A DNA stretch of 64,000 nt, taken from positions 133,268 to 197,267 of the forward strand of contig JBBDWL010000024.1 in NCBI GenBank assembly GCA_040902895.1, written 5' to 3'. The position numbers were made by a program, and so were the translations under genes. The stretch is from JALYRV01 sp040902895 (lineage in GTDB: Bacteria > Acidobacteriota > Vicinamibacteria > Vicinamibacterales > SCN-69-37). Positions 18,807 through 26,228 of this stretch are shown here, piece by piece. The notes below the pieces were generated by a model. That model saw only the letters and a list, made by a program, of their open reading frames with translations. It ran no database searches and was not told where the DNA came from. The stretch's first letter is position 1. Each line of letters starts with the position of its first letter.

Positions 18807-19946
18807 TCAGCGAAGCACGTCTTCCGCGATGATCATCCGCTGCACTTCCGACGTGCCCTGATAGATCTCGGTGGCGCGGACGTCGCGGAAGAGGCGTTCG
18901 ACGACCGTGCCGCGGCGGTAGCCTGACGAGGCCAGAATCTGCAGCGCTTTATCGGCAGCGCGATGCGCCGCTTCCGATGCCATCAGCTTGGCCATCGCCG
19001 CCTCGACGCCGCTCGAGGCTTGCCGATCGCACGCGTCGGCCGCCTTCCAGGTCAGCATGCGTGCGGCATCGAGCTCGGTGGCCATGTCGGCGAGCATGAA
19101 CTGAATCGCCTGATAATTCGCAATCGGCTGGCCGAAGGCCTCGCGGTCGCGCGCATAGGCGAGGGCTTCATCGAGCGCGGCCTGTCCCACGCCCAGCGCC
19201 TGCGCCGCGATCGCGACACGGCCGCCTTCGAGCGCTGTCATGGCGATCCGAAAACCGTGGCTCGCTTCGCCCAACAGGCCGTCCGCTTCCACGCGCACGT
19301 CGCTCAGCATCACGTCGCGGCAGCCCAGGCCGCGCACGCCGAGCGACTCGCCTGTCTTCTCGATCGACAGGCCGGGGGAATCGGCCGGCACCAGAAACGC
19401 GCTGATGCCGCGCCCGCGCGCGCCCGGCTGCGTCGCGGCGAAGATGATGAAGACGTCGGCCGCCTCGGCATTGGCGACCCAGACTTTCCGTCCGTTGACG
19501 AGATAGCCGCGATCGTCGAGCGCCGCAATCGTCTGCTGGTTGCCGGCGTCAGATCCGGCCTCTTCCTCTGACAACGCGAACGCGCCAATCCGCGAGCCGT
19601 CGACGATCGAACGAAGCCATCGGTCTTTCTGTGCCGCCGTGCCCCGGCGATGCAGCACCGATCCGACGAGCGAATTGTTCACGCTGAGAATCACGGCCAG
19701 CGTCGCGCTCTCGCGCCCGATCGATTCGAGCGCGCGCGCATAGGTGACCATGTCGAGCCCGGCGCCGCCCCAGTCTGACGGAACGGCGACGCCCGACAAG
19801 CCAAGGGCCGCCGCGCCCTTCACGAGATCACCAGGAAAGACATCCGACTCGTCAATCGCCGCCGCAGCGGGCCGCACGACCTCGCGCGCGAACTGATCCA
19901 CGCGATCAAGGAATGTCTGCTGCGGCGGGGAAAGCGTGAGATCCAT
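18807..19946 (-). CDS. Acyl-CoA dehydrogenase family protein with Gln at the catalytic Glu position
   Basis: The protein has 379 residues from ATG 19946 (MDLTLSPPQQTFLDRVDQF). The frame is open to 20039, but that would overlap the divergent antiporter gene. The fold motifs are present: FALSEEEAGSDAGNQQT, WVANAEAADVFIIFA, SLGVRGLGCRDVMLSDVRV and the C-terminal FRDVRATEIYQGTSEVQRM. The catalytic Glu of the MCAD/SCAD type (YEGTS) is replaced by Gln363 (YQGTS). The alternative Glu site of isovaleryl-CoA dehydrogenase (LDLER) reads LEGGR here, so neither usual base is obvious. It may use another residue, act on an unusual substrate, or be impaired. The gene is convergent with the other dehydrogenase. 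Confidence 0.9.
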   Translation of the reverse strand: MDLTLSPPQQTFLDRVDQFAREVVRPAAAAIDESDVFPGDLVKGAAALGLSGVAVPSDWGGAGLDMVTYARALESIGRESATLAVILSVNNSLVGSVLHRRGTAAQKDRWLRSIVDGSRIGAFALSEEEAGSDAGNQQTIAALDDRGYLVNGRKVWVANAEAADVFIIFAATQPGARGRGISAFLVPADSPGLSIEKTGESLGVRGLGCRDVMLSDVRVEADGLLGEASHGFRIAMTALEGGRVAIAAQALGVGQAALDEALAYARDREAFGQPIANYQAIQFMLADMATELDAARMLTWKAADACDRQASSGVEAAMAKLMASEAAHRAADKALQILASSGYRRGTVVERLFRDVRATEIYQGTSEVQRMIIAEDVLR

Positions 19947-19983
19947 CAGGCTGATTCTACAGGCAGGCCTGTAAGATTCTCCT

Positions 19984-21747
19984 GTGCAGAACCTGGATCT
20001 GATCCTGATGCTCGCCGCCGGCTTCGGCGCCGCGCTCATCCTGGGCTACATCACGCATCGGCTGCATCTGTCGCCGATCGTGGGCTATCTGCTCGCGGGC
20101 GTGCTCATCGGGCCGCAGACCCCGGGCTTCGACGCCGACCCGCATCTGGCGGAGCAGCTTGCCGACGTGGGCGTCATCCTGCTGATGTTTGGCGTCGGCC
20201 TCCATTTCGATCTGAAGGACCTGCTGGCGGTGCGGCGCGTCGCCGTGCCTGGCGCGGTGCTCCAGAGCGCGTTCGCCACGCTGCTGGGCGCCACGGCCGC
20301 GCACGCCTTCGGCTGGTCATGGACGGCTGGACTCGTTTTTGGGCTCTGCCTCTCGGTGGCAAGCACGGTCGTCCTCATCCGAGTGCTCTCCGACAGCAAT
20401 CAGCTGCACACGCAGACCGGCCACATTGCCGTCGGCTGGCTCATCGTCGAAGACCTCTTCACGATCGTCGTGCTCGTGCTGCTGCCCGCCATGTTTGGCG
20501 CGGCAAGTACGAGTCCGGAAGTCGGCGCGGCTGCGGCGGCGACCGAAGCCGCGGGACCAAACCTCGGATGGGCGCTGCTCGTGACGCTCGCGAAAGTCGC
20601 CATTCTCGGCGCAGTGCTCTTCACCGCGGGCGCGCGGGTGATTCCCTGGCTCCTGACGCGGGTCGCGAAAACCGGGTCGCGCGAGCTGTTCACACTCAGC
20701 GTGCTGGCCATCGCCCTTGGCATCGCCGTGGGCTCGACACTCGGCTTCGGCGTGTCGATGGCGCTCGGCGCATTCCTGGCCGGCATGATTGTCGGCCGGT
20801 CCGACTACAGCTCACGCGCTGCCGCCGACGCGCTGCCCATGCGCGACGCGTTCGCGGTGCTGTTTTTTGTCTCGATCGGCATGCTGTTCGATCCGCGCGC
20901 GCTCTGGCAGTCTCCGAAGCTGGCCGCGATGGCCTTCGCGGTGGTGGTCATCGGCAAGCCGCTGATTGCGGCCGTCGTCACGAGAATGATGGGATATGGG
21001 ATGGCGGTCACGCTGCCGGTCGCCGTCGCGCTTGCGCAGATCGGCGAGTTCTCGTTCATCCTCGCGCGCGCCGGCCAGGATCTTGGCGTGTTGCCGGCAG
21101 ACGCCGGCAACGTGATCATCGCCGTCGCGATTGGTTCGATCGTCCTGAATCCCCTGCTCTACCGTGCCGGCCGCCCGGTGCTGCGCTGGCTCGAGACGCA
21201 CCCCACACTCTGGCGCGTCCTGAACGGCCCGGAGCGGCGGGAGCAAGACGATGGGCGCGGGCAGCCGCTGGTGGAAGCCCCACACAGGGCGGTCGTCGTC
21301 GGCTACGGGCCGAGCGGACGGACACTTGCACGTTTGCTGAAGGAAAACGGCGTGACGCCGACGATCGTCGAGCTCAATCTGGACAATGCCCGGCAGGCCC
21401 GCGAAGACGGCTTCCGCGCCATCTATGGCGACGCCACCAACCAGGCCATTCTCGAAGAGGCAGGCGTGCGCGAGTCGGACACGATCGTGCTGACGTCGGC
21501 CGGCATGGAACGCAGCGAAGACACCATCCGCGAGGCGCGCGAGCTGAATTCAGACATTCACGTGATGGCCCGGGCGATGTACATGCGCCACGTTCCGAGT
21601 CTCCGCAGCGCCGGCGCCGATTCCGTCTTCTCCGGCGAAGCGGAGGTCGCGCTCGCGATGACCGAGGCCATGATGGTGCGGCTCGGCGCGACGGCAGAGC
21701 AGATCGATCGCGAACGCGCCAGGGTCAGGGAGGAAATTAAAAGTTGA
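19984..21747 (+). CDS. ybaL: Kef/YbaL-type monovalent cation:H+ antiporter (CPA2) with TrkA-N domain
   Basis: This 587-residue inner-membrane protein has about 12-13 transmembrane helices (residues 1-385). They include LSPIVGYLLAGVLIGP, GVILLMFGVGLHFDLKDLL and GWLIVEDLFTIVVLVLLPA, which read like E. coli YbaL (558 aa). The cytosolic RCK/TrkA-N domain begins near residue 430 with VVVGYGPSGRTLARLL and binds a nucleotide. It probably exchanges K+ for H+ under stress. The start codon is GTG, 37 bp from the divergent dehydrogenase. The last codons (EIKS then TGA) are encoded by a heptamer array that also contains the stop of the convergent HIT gene. Confidence 0.93.
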   Translation: MQNLDLILMLAAGFGAALILGYITHRLHLSPIVGYLLAGVLIGPQTPGFDADPHLAEQLADVGVILLMFGVGLHFDLKDLLAVRRVAVPGAVLQSAFATLLGATAAHAFGWSWTAGLVFGLCLSVASTVVLIRVLSDSNQLHTQTGHIAVGWLIVEDLFTIVVLVLLPAMFGAASTSPEVGAAAAATEAAGPNLGWALLVTLAKVAILGAVLFTAGARVIPWLLTRVAKTGSRELFTLSVLAIALGIAVGSTLGFGVSMALGAFLAGMIVGRSDYSSRAAADALPMRDAFAVLFFVSIGMLFDPRALWQSPKLAAMAFAVVVIGKPLIAAVVTRMMGYGMAVTLPVAVALAQIGEFSFILARAGQDLGVLPADAGNVIIAVAIGSIVLNPLLYRAGRPVLRWLETHPTLWRVLNGPERREQDDGRGQPLVEAPHRAVVVGYGPSGRTLARLLKENGVTPTIVELNLDNARQAREDGFRAIYGDATNQAILEEAGVRESDTIVLTSAGMERSEDTIREARELNSDIHVMARAMYMRHVPSLRSAGADSVFSGEAEVALAMTEAMMVRLGATAEQIDRERARVREEIKS

Positions 21748-21768
21748 AAATTGAAAGTTGAAAATTAG
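21734..21768. repeat. Heptamer array holding both stop codons of a convergent gene pair
   Basis: Five adjoining 7-mers are seen: AAATTAA, AAGTTGA, AAATTGA, AAGTTGA, AAATTAG. The TGA of the antiporter is at 21745-21747 in the second unit. The TAA of the HIT gene (minus, 21765-21767) is in the last. The array is AT-rich in a GC-rich genome, so it stands out sharply. Confidence 0.9.
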
Positions 21769-22256
21769 GCGCGCGCGAGACGCTGAAAGATGGGACGCAG
21801 CCGTTCGGCCGTCACGGGCAGTTCTTCTGGCAGCACGCGCGTTTTACCGACGACCGACATGAAGTTCGTGTCACCGTTCCAGCGCGGCACGACGTGCATG
21901 TGCAGATGATCCAGCACGCCGGCGCCGGCCGGCTTTCCCAGGTTCAATCCCATGTTCAGCCCGTGCGGCGCGTACGCTTCCATGAGCGCCATCTCGGAGA
22001 CGCGCGTCAGCGCCATCAGCTCCGAGAGCTCGTCGGCGCGGGCGTGGGCCAGCCGGGCGACATGCCGGTTGGGCACCACCATCAGGTGGCCGTTGTTATA
22101 GGGGAACAGGTTGAGAATGACGAAGGCGTGAGGCCCCCGATGAATCACGAGCGGGTCGTTGCGGTCCAGCGCCGCGCAGAAGATGCAGGCGCCGGGCTCT
22201 TCACCGGATGCGGCCGTCACGTACGTCAGCCGCCAGGGCGAATAAAGACGATCCAA
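21765..22256 (-). CDS. HIT-family nucleotide hydrolase/phosphorylase
   Basis: This 163-residue protein has the histidine triad HLHMHVVPRW near residues 116-125 and a CIFC half of a zinc site near residue 24. This matches the Ap4A phosphorylase/galT-like branch found in many bacteria with the opening MDRLxSPWR. It probably hydrolyses AMP-conjugates or dinucleoside polyphosphates. The start is TTG, directly after the stop of the IHF-like gene (TGATTG). It is accepted because it yields the family's standard N-terminus. The two genes are translationally linked at the end of the rpsA-ihf-HIT run. Confidence 0.93.
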   Translation of the reverse strand: MDRLYSPWRLTYVTAASGEEPGACIFCAALDRNDPLVIHRGPHAFVILNLFPYNNGHLMVVPNRHVARLAHARADELSELMALTRVSEMALMEAYAPHGLNMGLNLGKPAGAGVLDHLHMHVVPRWNGDTNFMSVVGKTRVLPEELPVTAERLRPIFQRLARA

Positions 22257-22592
22257 TCAAACGATCTCCCGGTCGCCCGCCGTTTCCGGTTCTTCGGGAG
22301 CGCCCGAGAAGTTGATCAGCTCCTTCAGTTCCTTGCCCGGCTTGAAGTACGGCACGCGCTTCGGCGGCACATCGACCTTGTCGCCCGTCTTGGGATTGCG
22401 GCCCTTCCGCGGCTCGCGCTTGCGCAGCCGGAAGCTGCCGAATCCGCGCAGCTCGATCTTCTCGCCGCGATGCAGCGCGTCGATGATCGCCTTGAACACC
22501 GTGTCGACGATGACCTCGGAGTGTTTCTTGGTGAGATCGGAGACTTTCGAGACTTCCTCGACGAGCTCCGCTTTGGTCATTGCGCCTGACAT
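22257..22592 (-). CDS. IHF/HU-family DNA-bending protein
   Basis: This 111-residue protein contains the HU/IHF signature GFGSFRLRKREPRKGRNPKTG, with the beta-arm tip reading RNPKTG, followed by VPYFKPGKELKELIN. It binds the minor groove as a dimer and bends DNA. An acidic tail of about 18 residues (APEEPETAGDREIV) extends past the usual 94-residue length. GGAG 8 nt before the ATG supports the start at 22592. Its place directly after rpsA matches the conserved cmk-rpsA-ihfB order, which favours an IHF-beta-like role; the sequence alone does not separate IHF from HU. Confidence 0.92.
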   Translation of the reverse strand: MSGAMTKAELVEEVSKVSDLTKKHSEVIVDTVFKAIIDALHRGEKIELRGFGSFRLRKREPRKGRNPKTGDKVDVPPKRVPYFKPGKELKELINFSGAPEEPETAGDREIV

Positions 22593-22604
22593 ACACTCGG
22601 CTCC

Positions 22605-22707
22605 AGGCCCTAGGCCCTAGGCCATAGGCATGAGTCCGGCGAGCCGCAGCTCGCCGGACTTTTCTTCGTTCAGGCCCAGGGCCTAGCGCCCAGGGCCTAG
22701 CGCCTAT
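22605..22707. repeat. Composite element: heptamer array, 12-bp hairpin, inverted heptamer array
   Basis: The left array is AGGCCCT, AGGCCCT, AGGCCAT, AGGCATG (22605-22632). A GC-rich hairpin follows, with perfect 12-bp arms at 22633-22644 and 22649-22660 and loop CGCA. The right array is GGCCCAG, GGCCTAG, CGCCCAG, GGCCTAG, CGCCTAT (22673-22707), which is the reverse-complement type of the left. The rpsA stop TAG lies in the last unit. The hairpin is followed by TTTTCTT only on the plus strand, so it is not a classical terminator for rpsA. A sister element with the same words lies after uvrA at 49617-49716. Confidence 0.88.
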
Positions 22708-24443
22708 TCCTGCTGCCGCTTGAAGTGATCGCCCAGCGTCGTTTCCGGACGGCCTGTCGAGTCGGTGTAGGCCTCCCAGTCGGCGCGGAACTCGTCGTTC
22801 TTCAACGCGCGGATGCTCAAGCCGATCTTCCGCTCCGAGGGAATCAGCTTGATGATCTTCATCTGATAGGTCTGGTCGACCTGCAGATCCAGCTTCTCGT
22901 CTTTGCCCGCCGCGGCGGAGTCATCGAACTCCGAGACGTGGATCAGGCCTTCGATGCCTTCCGCGAGCTCGACGAACGCGCCGAAGTTGGTCATGCGCAC
23001 GACCTTGCCCTCGACCTCGTCACCGACCTTGTGCTGCGAGAAGAACTCGTCCCAGATGTCGGTCTGCAGCTGCTTCAGCCCGAGCGACAGGCGCTGGTTT
23101 TCCGCGTCGATGTTGAGCACCATCGCGTCGACCACGTCGCCCTTCTTCAACACCTCAGACGGGTGCTTGATCCGCTTGCTCCACGACATGTCCGAGATGT
23201 GGATCAGGCCGTCGATGCCCTCTTCGACTTCGACGAACGCGCCGAACTCGGTGAGGTTGCGCACCTTGCCCTTGATGGTCGTGCCCGCCGGGTATTTGTC
23301 GGTGAGCTCGTGCCACGGGTTCTGCTCGACCTGCTTCAGGCCCAGCGAGATGCGCCGCGCCCCGGGATCGACGCCGAGCACCATGGCCTCGACCGGATCG
23401 CCGACATTGAGAATCTTGGAGGGATGCTTGACGCGCTTGCTCCACGACATTTCCGAGACGTGGATCAGGCCCTCGACGCCCGGCTCGAGCTCGATGAACG
23501 CGCCGTAATCGGTGAGGCTGACCACCTTGCCGCTCACGCGCGCGCCGACCGGATACCGATCCATGACGTTCGACCATGGATCCGGCACCAGCTGCTTGTG
23601 TCCGAGCGAGACGCGCTCGTTCGCCGGGTCGTACTTCAGCACGATGACGTCGATCGGATCGTTGACCTTGAACAGCTCGGACGGATGCGCCACGCGTCCC
23701 CACGACATGTCGGTGACATGCAGCAGACCGTCGATGCCGCCCAGATCGATGAACGCGCCGTAGTCGGTGATGTTCTTGACGACGCCATTGAGGACCTTGC
23801 CCTCGGCCAGCGTGTCGAGCGTGTGCTTCTTCTTCTCGGCGTTTTCCTCTTCGAGGAGGACTTTCCGCGAGAGCACGATGTTGCCGCGCTTCTTGTTGAC
23901 CTTGATGACGCGCATGCGGAGCTCCTGGCCCCGGAGCGCGTCGAGATTGCGGACAGGACGCACGTCAATCTGCGATCCGGGCAGGAACGCGCGGACGCCG
24001 ATGTCCACCGCCAGACCGCCCTTGATGCGCTCGATGACGCGGCCGATGACCACCTTCCGATCGGTGAACGCCTTCTCGACATCGTCCCAGATCTTCATCT
24101 TCTCGGCTTTTTCGCGCGAGAGGACGACGTAGCCTTCACGGTCTTCGGTGCGCTCGAGCAGCACGTCGACGATGTCGCCGGCCTGCACGGTGATGTTGCC
24201 GTTCTCGTCGAGGAACTCTTCGATCGGAATGATGCCTTCCGATTTGAAGCCGACGTCGACGATCACTTCGGACGGCGTGACTTTCATCACCGTCCCTTTG
24301 ACGACCTCGCCTTCCGTGATATTTCGGAAGCTGTTATCGTAAAGGTCTAGAAGGCGGGCGTACTCGTCAGTGTTGCTCTGCTCGTCTTCCGACCCACCTC
24401 CATGAAGGGTCTGCATTCGCTTGATTTCTTCTACTTGCGGCAT
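22704..24443 (-). CDS. rpsA: 30S ribosomal protein S1
   Basis: This 579-residue protein has six S1 (OB-fold) RNA-binding domains, roughly one per 85 residues from residue 40. The last four share the pattern TxYGAFIDL/VxGLxHVSxMSWxxR (for example NITDYGAFIDLGGIDGLLHV). It anchors mRNA to the 30S subunit during initiation. The ATG has GGAGAGGA about 10 nt upstream. A strong promoter gives a leader of about 98 nt, where autoregulation by S1 would be expected from other bacteria. It sits between cmk and the ihf-like gene as in many genomes, although a histone-like gene on the other strand has been inserted between cmk and rpsA here. Confidence 0.97.
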   Translation of the reverse strand: MPQVEEIKRMQTLHGGGSEDEQSNTDEYARLLDLYDNSFRNITEGEVVKGTVMKVTPSEVIVDVGFKSEGIIPIEEFLDENGNITVQAGDIVDVLLERTEDREGYVVLSREKAEKMKIWDDVEKAFTDRKVVIGRVIERIKGGLAVDIGVRAFLPGSQIDVRPVRNLDALRGQELRMRVIKVNKKRGNIVLSRKVLLEEENAEKKKHTLDTLAEGKVLNGVVKNITDYGAFIDLGGIDGLLHVTDMSWGRVAHPSELFKVNDPIDVIVLKYDPANERVSLGHKQLVPDPWSNVMDRYPVGARVSGKVVSLTDYGAFIELEPGVEGLIHVSEMSWSKRVKHPSKILNVGDPVEAMVLGVDPGARRISLGLKQVEQNPWHELTDKYPAGTTIKGKVRNLTEFGAFVEVEEGIDGLIHISDMSWSKRIKHPSEVLKKGDVVDAMVLNIDAENQRLSLGLKQLQTDIWDEFFSQHKVGDEVEGKVVRMTNFGAFVELAEGIEGLIHVSEFDDSAAAGKDEKLDLQVDQTYQMKIIKLIPSERKIGLSIRALKNDEFRADWEAYTDSTGRPETTLGDHFKRQQE

Positions 24444-24547
24444 TCGTTACGGGTCCTCTCCACCGGCGGCCCCCAGGGCGAGCCGGACCGGCCGTGCGGC
24501 GCCGGAAACCGTTAGATTCGGATCGCTCAAATGGCGATAAGCCTCAG

Positions 24548-24577
24548 ATTATACGGTACTTACGGGAACATGGTCAA
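24548..24577 (-). promoter_or_regulatory. rpsA promoter
   Basis: On the minus strand TTGACC (24577-24572) is followed after 18 bp by a perfect TATAAT (24553-24548). The predicted start near 24541 leaves a leader of about 98 nt before the rpsA ATG. This is the best sigma-70-type promoter visible in the window. Confidence 0.7.
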
Positions 24578-24614
24578 TTAAGGGACCCCGGCGATTTCCT
24601 GAGGGAGCGTTCAC

Positions 24615-25421
24615 ATGGCGAAGAGGCGATCGGCGCGCGGCGGGCGCAAAGGCCGAAAGGCAGCGAAGAAAGCGAAGAAAAGGAACAAGGCGCTCGGCCG
24701 GAAGGCGGCGGCGCGCAAGGCCGCGACGCGCAAGACCGCCTCGCGGAAGGCACAGTCGCGGAAGAAAAAGACCGCCGGCCGCAGGAAGGGCCCGGTCCGG
24801 AAGGCAGCCAGGCGACAGGCCCGCGCCTCTGCCAAGGCTCCCGCCTCCGCCAGGGCTCCCGCCTCCGCCAGGGCTACGGCGGGCAAGACGGCGCGCAAGA
24901 CGGCGCGCAAGCCCGCCCGAAAGGCTGCGGCCGCCCCGCGCAAGGCGTCTGCCCGCACGGCAACTCCCAGGACCCGAGAAACCGCAGCGGCGGCAGCCGC
25001 CCGCAAACAGCCGAGTCTGGATCGGGAGCGGCGCCGGCTCGCCGAAACCGATGGAGAGCTGATGCCGTCGGCCCCCTCGTCGCTCGGCTACGAAGGAAGC
25101 TCGTCTGCCGCCCGGTCGGGCCGCTCGGAACTGCGCGAATCGTTGCTGCAACACACCGAAACGGGCCCAGCCCTCACCGGCGGCGACGTGGATGCGAATT
25201 GGGAAGACGCCTACGCGGTCGGCGACGAGGCGCCCGGCGGCGACAATCCGACGCCTGACCAGGACCGCGTCGACGACATCGGCAAGGCGCTCGGCGTCCA
25301 GTACGAGGACAACGAAGAACTGAAAGGCGCCGAGAAGATCCAGGAACGCGACCGCCACCGCTGGGAGCTCGACCCGGCATCGTCGGACGATTACAGGGAT
25401 CGCGCGAAGGAAGAAGATTGA
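24615..25421 (+). CDS. Histone H1-like Lys/Ala/Arg-rich tail fused to a DUF6335-like domain
   Basis: The protein has 268 residues. Residues 1-130 are almost only K, R, A, S and T in AAARKAATRKTA-type repeats, as in bacterial histone H1-like proteins, and should bind DNA non-specifically. Within this tail an 18-bp unit encoding APASAR is tandemly repeated (about 24840-24875), followed by twin ACGGCGCGCAAG units. Residues 145-268 are acidic and contain TGGDVDANWEDAYAVGDEA, DNPTPDQD and WELDPASSDDY, which I recognise as a DUF6335-type domain of unknown function. A GAGGGAG ribosome-binding site is 7 nt before the ATG. The gene lies between cmk and rpsA on the opposite strand. Its function is unknown; chromatin-related is inference. 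Confidence 0.85.
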   Translation: MAKRRSARGGRKGRKAAKKAKKRNKALGRKAAARKAATRKTASRKAQSRKKKTAGRRKGPVRKAARRQARASAKAPASARAPASARATAGKTARKTARKPARKAAAAPRKASARTATPRTRETAAAAAARKQPSLDRERRRLAETDGELMPSAPSSLGYEGSSSAARSGRSELRESLLQHTETGPALTGGDVDANWEDAYAVGDEAPGGDNPTPDQDRVDDIGKALGVQYEDNEELKGAEKIQERDRHRWELDPASSDDYRDRAKEED

Positions 25422-25423
25422 AG

Positions 25424-25545
25424 ATTGATGATCTGTGATTGCAGATTCATTTCAGATCTCAAACTGCAGAATGGTCATTCCGAATCTGCAATGACCCCTC
25501 TGCAATCTGAGATGAATCATCAATCGCAGATCTGAAATCTGCAAT
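25424..25545. repeat. Long degenerate heptamer array between convergent genes
   Basis: About seventeen 7-bp steps are visible, with words such as AAGATTG, ATGATCT, GTGATTG, CAGATTC, ATCTGCA, ATCTGAG, GCAGATC and TGAAATC. The two halves are roughly inverted about 25484. There the arms GGTCATT (25473-25479) and AATGACC (25490-25496) form the core. It fills the spacer between the stop of the histone-like gene and the cmk stop and holds no ORF. Confidence 0.85.
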
Positions 25546-26208
25546 TCACTGTCGCTGTTCTACAAGTTTCAGTACTGCCCCCACGACCTCGTCAACGGAC
25601 ATCCCTGTCGTGTCGATGCGGATCGCGTCGGAAGCCATGGCGAGCGGCGAGGTCTTGCGCGTGCTGTCGAGGCGATCGCGCTCGGCCAGCGCCGTCGCCA
25701 CCTGATCGACCGCGCCGGCCTGCGAGCTCGTATGCGCGGGATCGGTCGCGCGCCGGCGCGCCCGTTCGTCGGCCGACGCGTCGAGGAACACCTTGACGTC
25801 GGCCTTCGGAAACACCACGGTGCCGATGTCGCGGCCCTCCATCACCAACCCACCCTTTGCCGCGTACTCGCGCTGCCGGCGCACGAGCGACTCGCGCACG
25901 TTCGGATGGCGCGCGACGATGCCGGCGGCGGCGTCCATTTCGGGCGTGCGGATGGCGCGCGTGATGTCGTGGCCGTCGACGCGGACCTCGCGGCCAAGCT
26001 CGAATTCCGCCGCGTCGGCGATCGTCGTGACGGCGTCCTCGTCGGAGAGATCGATGCCGTTGTGCCCCGCCATCCACGCCACCGCGCGATACATCGCGCC
26101 GGTGTCGACGTGCGTATATCCAAGCCGCTGCGCAAGCGTGCGCGCGACGGTGCCCTTGCCTGCGCCTGAGGGCCCGTCGATGGCGATGATCAGAGGACGC
26201 GAAGGCAT
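25546..26208 (-). CDS. cmk: Cytidylate kinase
   Basis: This kinase of 220 residues (226 if the ATG at 26226 is used) phosphorylates CMP and dCMP. The P-loop GPSGAGKGT lies close to the N-terminus. THVDTGAMYRAVAW, EGRDIGTVVFP and DASADERARRRATD mark the CMP-binding and lid regions. ATG 26208 (MPSRPLIIAIDG) fits the usual start. The upstream ATG would leave only 2 bp to the GTG of the divergent hydrolase. It belongs to the conserved rluB-cmk-rpsA block, although its neighbours are now separated from it by plus-strand genes. Convergent with the histone-like gene across the long heptamer array. Confidence 0.95.
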   Translation of the reverse strand: MPSRPLIIAIDGPSGAGKGTVARTLAQRLGYTHVDTGAMYRAVAWMAGHNGIDLSDEDAVTTIADAAEFELGREVRVDGHDITRAIRTPEMDAAAGIVARHPNVRESLVRRQREYAAKGGLVMEGRDIGTVVFPKADVKVFLDASADERARRRATDPAHTSSQAGAVDQVATALAERDRLDSTRKTSPLAMASDAIRIDTTGMSVDEVVGAVLKLVEQRQ

Positions 26209-26228
26209 CGAGACATTATGATTCATCC

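Noticed and set aside
22633..22660. Rho-independent terminator of rpsA
   Set aside because: The T-tract is on the plus strand only; on the rpsA strand the stem is followed by CATGCC.
25424..25545. Short repeats as a possible CRISPR array
   Set aside because: Units are 7 bp with no spacers, no 23-40 bp conserved repeat and no cas genes nearby.
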